The notes under the pieces were generated by a model. It was not told the DNA's origin and did no database searches. It saw nothing but the letters and a program-made list of their open reading frames with translations. A DNA stretch of 64,000 bases from Megalonaias nervosa. Taxonomy: Eukaryota > Mollusca > Bivalvia > Unionida > Unionidae. The position numbers and the translations under genes were made by a program. This document shows positions 56,255 to 64,000 of this stretch, in pieces; position 1 is the stretch's first letter, and each line of letters starts with the position of its first letter. The stretch is taken from positions 62,001-126,000 of the forward strand of contig JAECUM010001156.1 in the NCBI GenBank assembly GCA_016617855.1. The letters run 5' to 3'.

Positions 56255-57490
56255 ATGGATAAACGAGCAAAGTACAGAAAATATATAGAAGATCTAAAAA
56301 AAAATTGCTCAGTCCCATGTAGAATTTAAGGAAAAAGTTAAAGAAGCACGACGTGGACAAGTAGTTGCCGCCAAGGAATCAGCTAGAATTGTAAAACCAG
56401 TTACTGAGGCTTTACTTGGAAAACAATCTGAAATTTTACCGCCATCAGAAGAAGAACATAAAAAATTACAGGAAAAAGGTTTACTTGGATTAATTAAAGA
56501 ACAACAAGAAACCGCTTTTGCAAGATCTGATGAAGTAAAAAGAAGGTTGGCTGAGGCACTTACAGAGTATATGGTTAATCCTGAAAGAACAAAAGCTGCG
56601 ATCGATCGGTTGATCCATGATCCGTTAGAGCTTGAACGAAGATTATCGCAGACGGTGGCAGTTGGGCCAACGGGAAGAAGGTTGGATGAGATGCTGAAAA
56701 TGATGGAGGATATAAAAAAAACAACAACAAGAAAAGAAAAGTAAAACTAATAATGCTTTAAGGGAGATGCGTGAGGAAGAAGAAGCTAAAAGAGAAGCTT
56801 TTAGAAAAGAGCATGGATTAGATGTTCAAGACAGAGAAAGATTCGATAATGAAGTAAAAAAATAAACAACAAACTAAGAGATGACGAGTATAAGTCATTG
56901 AACGAAAAACACAATTTCAAAGATTTAAGAATAAGCGAGATTTTAAAGAAAGAATACAATGCTGATGAAAAATTAAAAAGTTGACGGAGATAGCTGTAAG
57001 TAAGAAATATATCAGCGAAGTAGTGCCAGAAAATGAAAATTACCACGAAAGTATTAGAAAATTCCGACACAGTATTATCGCCGATCTTTACATTAAAGCC
57101 ATTAATCAAATAAGTAAAAAATATTACACTCATCACCTTAATACTTTGAGCACCAAAGCAAGAGAAATTGATGAAAACCGAATACTAGCTATGCCACTTG
57201 TGGCCCATATAGATAACCCTACTATCAGGCAAGCTGAACTAGATCGTTTAATTGATAATCCACGTGAAATCAGAGAAAGGTTACAGCTAACTGTGACGGA
57301 GAGTCACGATAAAGACCTCCTTGAAAAAATTGGAACTGGAGTAAGAGTATTTACATCAACAGCTGATATGATCGGCAGATTAATGTTGTTGATATTATCA
57401 TCGAAGGAAGCTGGAAATGTTGGTGTTGAAATTGACAATGAAGTAGTTGATATACTTGATCATCTAAGATCTAAAGAATTATTAACATAA
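56255..57490 (+). pseudogene. coiled-coil structural protein with internal duplication
   Basis: ATG at 56255 opens MDKRAKYRKYIEDLKK; a nine-A run then shifts the frame. The remainder in three further frames is a long charged helix (EFKEKVKEARRGQVVAAKES..EEHKKLQEKGLLG..REMREEEEAKREAFRKE) of about 410 residues in total. NPERTKAAIDRLIHDPLELE (about 56577-56640) resembles NPTIRQAELDRLIDNPREIR (about 57217-57280), each followed by RL..TV and a D..L segment, so the two halves look duplicated. It lies between ATPase and penton, where Polinton-like elements often keep a coiled-coil virion protein. Function unknown. Confidence 0.6.
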
Positions 57491-57534
57491 GACGAATACG
57501 AAATTTTACACCGCGACATAATCGCGGACGATAT

Positions 57535-57558
57535 AATTATATAATCTAATAAATAAAG
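57535..57558 (+). promoter_or_regulatory. shared late-type motif before penton gene
   Basis: TATAATCTAATAAATAAAG directly precedes the ATG. Nearly the same text precedes the major capsid gene at 58684-58704. Confidence 0.55.
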
Positions 57559-58510
57559 ATGTCAACAACATTATTACTAGACTCTAGCACCGCTGCAAAA
57601 CATAGCGCAAATTTTTCATTGGATTATATTCCGCCAATACAACTAGATTCTGAGAAAAAATATGAAATTGGACTAATTTCCTGCACGGCGTGGCATTCTA
57701 TGGCTAACGCAAAAACTAATGTTAACGATGAATTTACATTTCAACCGAAATCGTCGTGGATAAGATTTGCAATTCCACAAGGAGCTTATAATATCATTGA
57801 TCTAAATAAAACAATAAAAAAGGTTATTGCAAAAACATGCAAATGCTGACAACTTTGAGCTAACACCAAATTATAACACATTACGCGCTAGAATAACATT
57901 AAAGAATAATATGATGACCGATTTTTCATCGCCAGCAAGCATTGAGTCACTGCTCGGATTTTATCCACGACGATACGGATCAAATACGGAACAAACTCTA
58001 ACATATGACGGTGATCTGCCAGTAAATATAACTGACGTAAACACAATATTAATAAATTGCTCTATTGCATCTGGATCTTACTTGGCCAAAGGCAGTAAAG
58101 GACAAACAATATACAGTTTTTCGCCGGACGTTCCGCCGGGTTCACTTATGCAAATTAATCCAAGGCAGGTTATTTATTATCCACTAAATATTGAAGATCA
58201 AATAACAGAAATAAATATGCAATTGACGAATCAGTCTGGACGACAACTTGATCTTAACAATGAAGTTGTTAACTTATTACCTACACCTACGACCGCAATA
58301 GAGTTTTGCACAATCTCGTTGTATAACATGAAACAAAGAAAAAAGGTTTACAAAAGAAAAATAGTTGGAGGATTTTTAGGAAATATATTTACTAAAATTA
58401 TTGAAATTGCTCCTGGAATAGCGCATAAAGTTGCTCCAATTGCACTGGACGCATCAAAAGCCTTTGCGACCGGAGCTGCAATAGCCGCTGGAACTGCAGT
58501 GGGACAATAA
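57559..58510 (+). pseudogene. penton-like/second capsid protein
   Basis: MSTTLLLDSSTAAKHSANFS starts a protein with LDSEKKYEIGLISCTAWHSM and RFAIPQGAYNIIDLNKTIKK. A frameshift lies near 57835. The next frame has NYNTLRARITLKNNMMTDFS, SIESLLGFYPRRY, YSFSPDVPPGSLMQINPRQV and IYYPLNIEDQITEINMQLTN. This beta-rich order is that of a capsid protein found beside the major capsid in insect and cnidarian Polinton/adintovirus elements (from memory), assigned here as penton-like by position. The C-terminus (KRKIVGGFLGNIFTKIIEIA) is a basic-GGF-hydrophobic segment resembling a pVI/pX peptide and may be a fused or frameshifted gene. A TAA at 58508 is followed by about 35 further open codons. Confidence 0.75.
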
Positions 58511-58683
58511 ATAACTGATAAAATAAAAGGCAACAGGCCAGAAATAAAACAAGTTATATCAGAAATCGCACCAAGGGAAGAAACTAAACGTGCGATGATA
58601 AAGACAACAAAAAAAAACTTTAATCGCCAAGAGGAGAGCAAATTATACAAAAATTAATATCTAAGGCAACAACACCAAATTTG

Positions 58684-58704
58684 ATATATTCTAATAAATA
58701 AAAA
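58684..58704 (+). promoter_or_regulatory. shared late-type motif before major capsid gene
   Basis: ATATATTCTAATAAATAAAA precedes the ATG and matches the motif at 57535-57558. Confidence 0.55.
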
Positions 58705-60236
58705 ATGTCTGTTAAAGGTTACCTCGATTTGGCGGAGACGCATGATGTAGATGATACAGTAACAGAATTTGAGTACGTTGAATATCTCGACGAAAATTCT
58801 AATGAGCCTAATAAAGTTGGCGTTAGAACATTTAATACACGCGATGAGGATGTATTTCTTTTGCCTCATAAAGCAATGCTGGAAGTTCGTGGTCATATTA
58901 TGACAGTAGCTAATCCACCTGCTGCAATTGCAGCTGAAGCAGAAATAGCTCTCATAAACAACGGTTGGAGCTTATTTAAAAGTGCCAGGCATCAGCTAGC
59001 TAATCAAACAGTGGAAGATATTTCATGTCAGCTACAAGTTGCAAGTACAATACTAAATATTATTTCGTTTAGTGACGATTACTCTAGATCGACTGCATCT
59101 AACATGATGTGGTTTAAGGACACTGGAGCTGGTGCAGCCGTGCCAGGTGAATTTATTTCAAGAGAAGCATTAGCGCATGGGGCTGATGCAGCTGCAGATG
59201 CTGTAATTGTAAGAAATTTTCTTCTTGCTAATGCTGTCAATTTTGGTATAGCCCCACCAGCTGCAGACGCTAACGCAGACGCTACAAGAGTTTCACTTAC
59301 TGCTGCTTGAAATAATCTTGGTATAACACCACCAGGAACAGCTGCGGACGGTGTTGCAATGTTAGATTTGATTAATAACGTAATTAGCGTAAGAAATATG
59401 CGTTACAATGAAGGTTATGCTAGGAGAAAAGAACTTGCAGCAGGATCACGTCAAATTACAATGATGCTGCCATTAAGTACAATATTTTGATTTTGTTGCG
59501 ATTACAATAAAGTATTTCGTGGAGTTAAACACACAATTATTTTAGATCTGGCAGAAAAAATGATTGTTTACTTCGGGTTGGCGGCGCTGATGTACAATTT
59601 ATTATAAACAAACTTGCTTCGTGGATACCACGAGTTACATCGTCATTTACAAATGCAGTATAATTAAATGATATGCTTCAGAAGTATACGAAGACAATTT
59701 ATTTTCAGCAACATAAAATATATCAGACTGCAGTTCCAAATACTACCGACTACACATGGCGCGTCACAACAACGTCAAGTGAACAACTACCACAACAATT
59801 ATTTATTGCATTTCAGCGAAAAGCGCGACGTGGAGACCAGCAACAAAATAACGCAATATTTGATAACGCTGATGTTAGGAGAATATACGCTAGAATAAAT
59901 TCCAAGCAGTACCCGGAACGAGCGATAGAATGCAATTTCGCAGATGATGTTAATAAAAATCTTACTCGACCGTATATGTATCTTATGGACGCAGTGCAGA
60001 AATATCAAGAAGTTGGAGATGGATCTCAAATATCAGTAGAGGAATTTCGTACACTTTATCCGATATTTTATTTTGATGTTAGTAAACGCAACGAGCGAGG
60101 TGTTGATTCAACAGCTGATATTGAAATTACCTGGACATTAGGTATGATTCCAGCACATGCGTTGTACGTTTATGCGCTGGTGATCAGCGATAGATTTATA
60201 ACAACTGACTCTGTCGGAGGTAAAATGACAGTCTAA
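58705..60236 (+). pseudogene. double-jelly-roll major capsid protein
   Basis: ATG at 58705 opens MSVKGYLDLAETHDVDDTVT. Then come FNTRDEDVFLLPHKAMLEVR, LINNGWSLFKSARHQLANQT, VEDISCQLQVASTILNIIS, DDYSRSTASNMMWFKDTGAG, and after a TGA at 59308 MRYNEGYARRKELAAGSRQI. A second TGA at 59488 and frameshifts to about 59670 follow. The last part (59673-60236) has YTWRVTTTSSEQLPQQLFIA, NNAIFDNADVRRIYARINSK, QYPERAIECNFADD and TLYPIFYFDVSKRNERGVDS. This order is the double-jelly-roll capsid of Polinton/adintovirus-like elements, about 510 residues as expected. It forms the icosahedral shell. It is broken at three or more places. Confidence 0.85.
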
Positions 60237-60276
60237 GTTTGAAAAAACTTGGAGTTTAATATAACTCTCCTGATAT

Positions 60277-60678
60277 ATGACAAAATACATTGAAAAAGAA
60301 ATATATTCGACTTACGGTCAAGTTAAAAAATTAGCGGCTGCTATTGCTAAGCAAAAGACGGTATCACTAAAAATTAGTTCATCAACAACGGGCGGTATTT
60401 TAACAAAATTAATGCTAACTAAAACGAAGATAAATAAATACGATCGCGGTAAACCGTTTGTTTTAAATCTAAGCGCGTCACAAATAACTGTCATGGCAAA
60501 ACACGGCAGATTTTTTTGACCAGCACTTTATGTAATTTTGCCAGAAATATTACCTGTATTAGGAACATTGGGACTAGCTGCAGCGTCAGGGGCGGTATCT
60601 GGAGCAACTAAAAAAGATGTATCAGGTGATGGAATCAAACAAATTTATCGTAAGTTTTATGTAACAATAATAATATAA
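60277..60678 (+). pseudogene. pVI-like minor capsid protein
   Basis: ATG at 60277 opens a frame of 80 codons (IYSTYGQVKKLAAAIAKQKT, VSLKISSSTTGG, GKPFVLNLSASQITVMAKHG) ending at TGA 60517. The same frame stays open afterwards with PALYVILPEILPVLGTLGLA and AAASGAVSGATKK, then stops at 60676-60678, overlapping the next ATG. A Lys-rich helical N-terminus that tolerates repeats of the xxLxxSxxQ type, then a Gly/Ala/Leu-rich hydrophobic end, is the plan of minor capsid proteins in insect and cnidarian Polintons. A membrane-active role as in adenovirus pVI is inferred. Confidence 0.65.
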
Positions 60679-60908
60679 TGCCAGCTAAAAAGAAATCGTC
60701 AACAAAGAAATCGCCAGCGAAAACATCGCCAACGTTGACTAAAAAAAAGAAATCGCCAGCAACGACCAAGTCGTCGAAGTCGCCAACGACAAAACAAGGA
60801 GGAATTATTCCTTTCGCTCCACATTTAGCAGAGTTAGCAGGCAGTCTAATTCCAAATCTGCTGGGAATAGGTCAAGGACTAACATTACCAGGAACACGCC
60901 CGCGATAA
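60678..60908 (+). CDS. pX/mu-like core peptide
   Basis: A 76-codon intact frame that overlaps the previous stop (TAATG). The first half is Lys/Ser/Thr/Pro-rich (SSTKKSPAKTSPTLTKKKKS) like a histone tail or adenovirus core peptide. The second half has KQGGIIPFAPHLAELAGSLI and PNLLGIGQGL, a GG junction followed by a hydrophobic helix. It probably binds packaged DNA and is cut at the GG site by the protease encoded next (inference). Its plan matches the three peptides of element A although the sequences differ. Confidence 0.65.
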   Translation: MPAKKKSSTKKSPAKTSPTLTKKKKSPATTKSSKSPTTKQGGIIPFAPHLAELAGSLIPNLLGIGQGLTLPGTRPR

Positions 60909-60931
60909 GTAACATCGATATACTTGATAAG

Positions 60932-60985
<54 letters not shown>

Positions 60986-61282
60986 TTCCACGGAGTTTAT
61001 TCCAAAGATGAACTTGGCAAAGCACCAGCTGGTGGTTCGTGTGTGATAAATATACAAGATTTTAACGATGGATCTGGCACTCACTGGGTAGCAGTTTACA
61101 ATAACAACTATTTTGACTCATTTGTAATTCCTCCCAGTGATGTAGTAAAAATATGTGTCAACAAAAAATATATAATAATAAATTATTCGTCTAATCAGAT
61201 TCAACCGGTTGGAACATCAGCGTGTGGATACTATTGTATAATGTTTATAAAAGAAATGTCCCAGCCTATATTCAGTTTTTAA
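60908..61282 (+). pseudogene. adenain-like cysteine protease with poly-Lys insert
   Basis: The frame is open from the previous stop to TAA 61280-61282 but has no ATG. It reads NIDILDKL, then 16 AAA Lys codons (60935-60982), then YFHGVYSKDELG, GSCVINIQDFNDGSGTHWVA with the catalytic His, YFDSF with the catalytic acid, and VGTSACGYYCIMFIKEM with the nucleophile Cys. This is the adenovirus-type maturation protease (peptidase family C5) of Polinton-like viruses, about 125 residues here against 180-200 usual. The A run keeps the frame but replaces part of the N-terminal domain. A start codon is missing. Confidence 0.85.
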
Positions 61283-61360
61283 GGTTTATTTTACAGTTTG
61301 ACGATCAACCTTCTCACGTTAATCAGGAGATTGCAATTAATTTTATCTAAACTAAGGAAT

Positions 61361-61547
61361 ATGTCAACATATTGTCTCAAATGCGAAACTGAAACAGAAA
61401 ATAAAGATGAAGCAACCGAAAAAAAAAAAAAATAATAGGATAATGCTAAAAAGTAATCGTGCAATCTGTGGAAAAAGAATAAGTATGTTTTTAAAGAAAT
61501 TTTCCGGAGCTGGAATGTGTGACAAGTTTAATTTAGTAGATGATTAA
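61361..61547 (+). pseudogene. zinc-ribbon protein (DUF5679-like)
   Basis: MSTYCLKCETETENKDEATE gives a CxxC at residues 5-8. A 13-A run (about 61418-61430) shifts the frame, after which NNRIMLKSNRAICGKRISMF and LKKFSGAGMCDKFNLVDD follow. Small proteins with YCxKC.., NGRxML and a second CxxC occur in insect and cnidarian elements of this kind (from memory; resembles DUF5679). The first Cys of the second pair is Arg here, so the zinc site is broken. Function unknown. Confidence 0.6.
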
Positions 61548-61553
61548 TGAATA

Positions 61554-62886
61554 ATGATATGCGAGTGTGATTGTGACAGAGATCTCTGTCTGGAGCAAAA
61601 TAATATTGTTATGTACTGTCAGAAATGCAACAACAGAGAAATAATTGGAACAGGTGTAGATATACATAAATTAATTGGCAAGTTACCAAAACCAAAAGGA
61701 GGTTGGACATTACCAGGCCATAAATACACTGGACCATAGAATCCACTAGATAAACAACTAGATGAAAATGATAATCAGCTGCCCGGACAAGAGCCTTATA
61801 ATCAAGTTGATGCAATAGCAATGCGTCACAATATCTGCTACCGTGATAACGAATAAGATAAGTACGGCTGCGACAAAGTAATGCTAGATGAACTTAAAGA
61901 TATAAAACTTACAAATCTACGAGAGAGATTTGATAGAAGGTTAGGTCAAGGATTGATAGGAACAAAATATAAGTTAGGTCTTGGAAAAGAATTGTATGAT
62001 GATCTGGCATCAGAGCTATATACACCTAAAAAAAAGTTTCCACGACGTAAAGTTGTCGCAAATGCCGTTGACGATATCTGGGCGATAGATTTAGTAGATA
62101 TCTCAAATCTTGCTCAGTTTAACGATAATAAGAAATACTTGTTTAATGTTGTAGATGTTTTTAGTAAATACGCGTTTAATGTACCTGTTTCAGATACAAC
62201 AGGAACATCGATAACTGATGCAATAAAACAAATAATAACAAGTACAGAATGAAAACCAAACAGAATTTGGACCGATCATGGAGCAGAGTATTTTTTATAA
62301 AAAAATTTGAGCAGTGTCTGGAACAAAATAACAAAAAAATATGTTACGGGAAATGAAGGAAAAAGCGTTGTCGTCGAAAGATTTAATCGCACACTAAACG
62401 AGATGATACATAAACATTTGACATCTAAACATACAAATACGTATATTGACGATCTACAGCAGATTGTTGATAAATACAATAACACGAAGCACAGATCAAT
62501 AAAAATGTCACCAAATGATGCAATTAAAAATCCGATTCTTGCAAATGAAAACATGTACCGCAGACATAAATTTAAAGTTGGTGATAAAGTTAGATTTTCT
62601 CTGACGAAAAAAAACGTTTGAAAAAGGATTTACTCCAAACTGGAGCGAAGAAGTATTTGTTGTTGATAAAGTTTTACTGACAAAACCTGTAACATACGCG
62701 CTAAAAGATTTATTGGGTGAGCCTATAACTAGTAGATTTTACGAGCTGGAGCTGCAGAAAACTCAGCAAGATATATTTCTTTTTGAAAAAGTTAATAGGA
62801 GAAAAGGTAATAAAAGTTTTGTTAAATGGAGAGGATACAGCGTTAAATTTAACAGCTTGGTTCCAACTAAATCTATATTGAAATAA
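61554..62886 (+). pseudogene. phospholipase A2-integrase-chromodomain fusion
   Basis: One frame runs from ATG 61554 through both domains. It carries an N-terminal MYCQKC zinc-like site and LPGHKYTGP followed by TAG (61737) and NPLDKQ, the Ca-loop of viral PLA2. Then come NQVDAIAMRHNICYRDN, the His-Asp catalytic helix, a TAA at 61854, and MLDELKDI. LIGTKYKLGLGKELYDDLAS links to the rve core: DDIWAIDLVDIS (first Asp), IWTDHGAEYFL (second Asp, after a TGA at 62250) and VVVERFNRTLNE (Glu). A shift at eight As near 62607 enters an SH3-like segment, then a chromodomain (VNRRKGNKSFVKWRGYSVKF) in which the usual final Trp reads TTG. PLA2 helps entry in parvoviruses; here its fusion to integrase is the striking point. 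Confidence 0.85.
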
Positions 62887-62952
62887 TATTGTTCTAAATT
62901 TGCTCGTATTTTAGCAGTACAGATTTACATTTGACCGGTCTACACAACGATA

Positions 62953-63374
62953 TTAAATGTAACACTCTTTCATTATCGACTGGATTAAATTAAATATTTT
63001 ACCAAAAATAAAATCGTATTTTAAGCTCCTTTGTTGGCCAGCAATTTTCAGATTAAGAAAAGGTTTTCTAAGTTGCCAAAATATTTGTTGCTCGGCAACA
63101 GTAAAATTAAATTTTATTATTTTTTTGGCGATATGATACTTAACATCATATCGTCCAGTTGTCGGTCTGCTGTCCACGATCTCGTCTTGTTCATCGCCAT
63201 TGTTAAATAAAATGTCGTCTTCTGTATAAGCAAATGATTCACATTTTATATCGTCAGAGATTTCATCTCTTGAGACAGCATCTCATCGTCAGAGATTTCA
63301 TCTCTTGAGACAGCATCTCCTGCTGTAAAATTATCGTCAGCATATATATCAGCAAGTCGTTTCATTAAATCCAT
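62953..63374 (-). pseudogene. possible VLTF3-like late transcription factor
   Basis: ATG at 63374 opens an acidic 42-codon frame (MDLMKRLADIYADDNFTAGD). A 35-bp direct duplication (63250-63284 and 63285-63319) then throws it out of frame. The remaining frame (63177-62953) reads GRYDVKYHIAKKIIKFNFTV, EQQIFWQLRKPFLNLKIAGQ and QRSLKYDFIFGKIFNLIQSI. The final helix pair, F..LRKPF..LK..RSLKYDFIFGK, resembles the C-terminal region of viral late transcription factor 3 proteins. This is a weak pattern match from memory. It is convergent with the integrase gene. Confidence 0.35.
63250..63319. repeat. 35-bp perfect direct duplication inside a gene
   Basis: ATCGTCAGAGATTTCATCTC then TTGAGACAGCATCTC occurs twice without a gap. 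Because 35 is not a multiple of three, it breaks the minus-strand frame. Confidence 0.95.
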
Positions 63375-63409
63375 ATTATAATATATTTTTATCTAATTTA
63401 TTATTATAA

Positions 63410-63600
63410 ATGACTAACAAGATAAAGTATAATCAGAAGGTTGATATATTAACTTACAGAGAATTAGCTGAAGCAGTGTAGAAATGTTTATCAGGGTATA
63501 GTTCTTATTCTGTTGACGTTATTGTTATGCAGGGTGATTCTAATAAGATTCGGCTAACAGAGGTAAAAAAAAAAAACCCCAAAAAAAACAAAAAAAAACA
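63410..63600 (+). pseudogene. unknown ORF of element B
   Basis: ATG at 63410, after an AT-rich ATCTAATTTATTATTATAA leader, opens MTNKIKYNQKVDILTYRELA and stops at TAG 63479. The same frame continues KCLSGYSSYSVDVIVMQGDS and NKIRLTEV until A-runs at 63565-63612. The beta-alpha composition is protein-like, but no family is recognised. Confidence 0.4.
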
Positions 63601-63612
63601 TAAAAAAAAAAC
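63565..63612. repeat. clustered A runs
   Basis: Runs of 8-12 A separated by CCCC, C and CAT, i.e. low-complexity decay of the preceding ORF. Confidence 0.8.
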
Positions 63613-63729
63613 TTAATGACATTGCATTTATTACACTGAAATTTCATAAAAATGATGTTTTAATGTTTGCTCATAATTGTATTACCAAAAATAGTCATAT
63701 CCAAAGATAATTCTGTCAAAGGTCGACAT

Positions 63730-63885
63730 TCACGGTGCCGTATTTTTTATTCCATCTGCAACAAATTTTACTGTTTTAGGATTAATATCAAAATGTTTTG
63801 CTGCAGCTCTTATCGAAGGAAATTCTAGTTCCTCACCTGTGCTAATGTTATATGATAATATAGATTTAGCAGCTGTTACGACCAT
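63730..63885 (-). CDS. NUMOD1-like small DNA-binding protein
   Basis: ATG at 63885 opens 51 codons to TGA 63730-63732. The peptide contains ILSYNISTGEELEFPSIRAA and AKHFDINPKTVKFVADG. The pattern Y..STG...F.S...AA...I....V is the NUMOD1 helix-turn-helix, which is known from homing endonucleases and several large DNA viruses and mobile elements. It is intact but very short, so it could be a stand-alone binder or the remnant of a larger endonuclease-like protein. The identification rests on the motif alone. Confidence 0.6.
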   Translation of the reverse strand: MVVTAAKSILSYNISTGEELEFPSIRAAAKHFDINPKTVKFVADGIKNTAP

Positions 63886-64000
63886 GTAGTTTAATTACTT
63901 GTGTTTTAAAATTTTAATTCTTTTTATTTCATTTTTGTATCATTATATTTTATTATGATGATGATTATGTTCACGGGATCTGATATTTTTGAAAGAAACA
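63886..64000. other. AT-rich end of window
   Basis: No feature is recognised. The right terminus of element B and any polymerase gene are not seen. Confidence 0.5.

Larger units (their letters stand above)
53676..64000. mobile_element. element B: Polinton/adintovirus-like element, decayed
   Basis: The segment carries nearly the full virion gene set of a Polinton/adintovirus-like genome: fiber on the minus strand, then ATPase, coiled-coil protein, penton-like and major capsid proteins, pVI-like and pX-like peptides, adenain-like protease, zinc-ribbon protein and PLA2-integrase-chromodomain fusion on the plus strand. Possible VLTF3-like and NUMOD1 ORFs are on the minus strand. It is AT-rich, unlike element A, and its proteins belong to a different branch. 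Most genes have frameshifts or stops. No terminal inverted repeats or polymerase are seen. The left end abuts the hairpin element and the right end may lie beyond the window. Confidence 0.9.

Noticed and set aside
59308..62252. TGA read as Trp (alternative code) in element B
   Set aside because: The contexts suit Gly rather than Trp, and TAG, TAA and frameshifts also break the same genes, so decay explains it better.

Overview
The window looks like a stretch of invertebrate, most probably bivalve-mollusc, nuclear DNA. This is inferred from an AT-rich background, tRNA-headed SINEs with a CA-dinucleotide tail, long minisatellites, DIRS-like and several non-LTR retrotransposon remnants, and molluscan-type virus-like (Polinton/Maverick/adintovirus-like) elements. 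There are no bacterial features. Only one short piece (about 15.9-16.05 kb, + strand) looks like an exon of a host gene. Most of 3.9-39 kb is intronic or intergenic DNA.

Layout. 0-3.9 kb: a DIRS-like tyrosine-recombinase retroelement with inverted terminal repeats, an internal complementary region and a decayed recombinase. 4.9-7.1 kb: short tandem and palindromic repeats and a SINE with a target-site duplication. 8.65-10.1 kb: a decayed gag/reverse-transcriptase piece of a second DIRS-like element. 11-20.7 kb: SINEs, hairpin elements and three unrelated minisatellites (49, 33 and 54 bp). 21-29.5 kb: dispersed repeats. 29.9-37.7 kb: three different LINE remnants, one of which carries a SINE bounded by a 13-bp target-site duplication.

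39.5-44.95 kb is element A, a GC-richer Polinton/Maverick-type virus-like element. It holds minor-capsid-type genes, three tandem adenovirus pX/mu-like basic core-peptide cassettes, a chromodomain integrase, a small membrane protein and a deleted penton/major-capsid fusion. At least five of its genes are preceded by a TATA box and a TCAGT-type initiator about 30 bp apart. A LINE with an RNase H domain (44.95-46 kb) follows, then an 85-bp minisatellite (47.15-48.4 kb). A compact gene-dense block at 49.2-51.3 kb has three TATA/TCAGTCTGG promoter copies feeding small coiled-coil ORFs. It may be the far end of element A or a separate virus-derived piece.

51.9-53.5 kb is a 42-bp satellite with an internal strand switch, ended by a hairpin element. 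From 53.68 kb to the window end lies element B, a second and different Polinton/adintovirus-like element. On the minus strand it has small ORFs and a phage-tail-like fiber with a discoidin-like head. On the plus strand it has a packaging ATPase, a coiled-coil protein, a penton-like protein, the double-jelly-roll major capsid, a pVI-like and a pX-like protein, an adenain-like protease, a zinc-ribbon protein and a phospholipase A2-integrase-chromodomain fusion. Possible VLTF3-like and NUMOD1-type ORFs on the minus strand follow. Almost every gene of A and B carries frameshifts or stops, so both read as fossil insertions. No protein-primed DNA polymerase is visible for either; for B it may lie beyond 64 kb.
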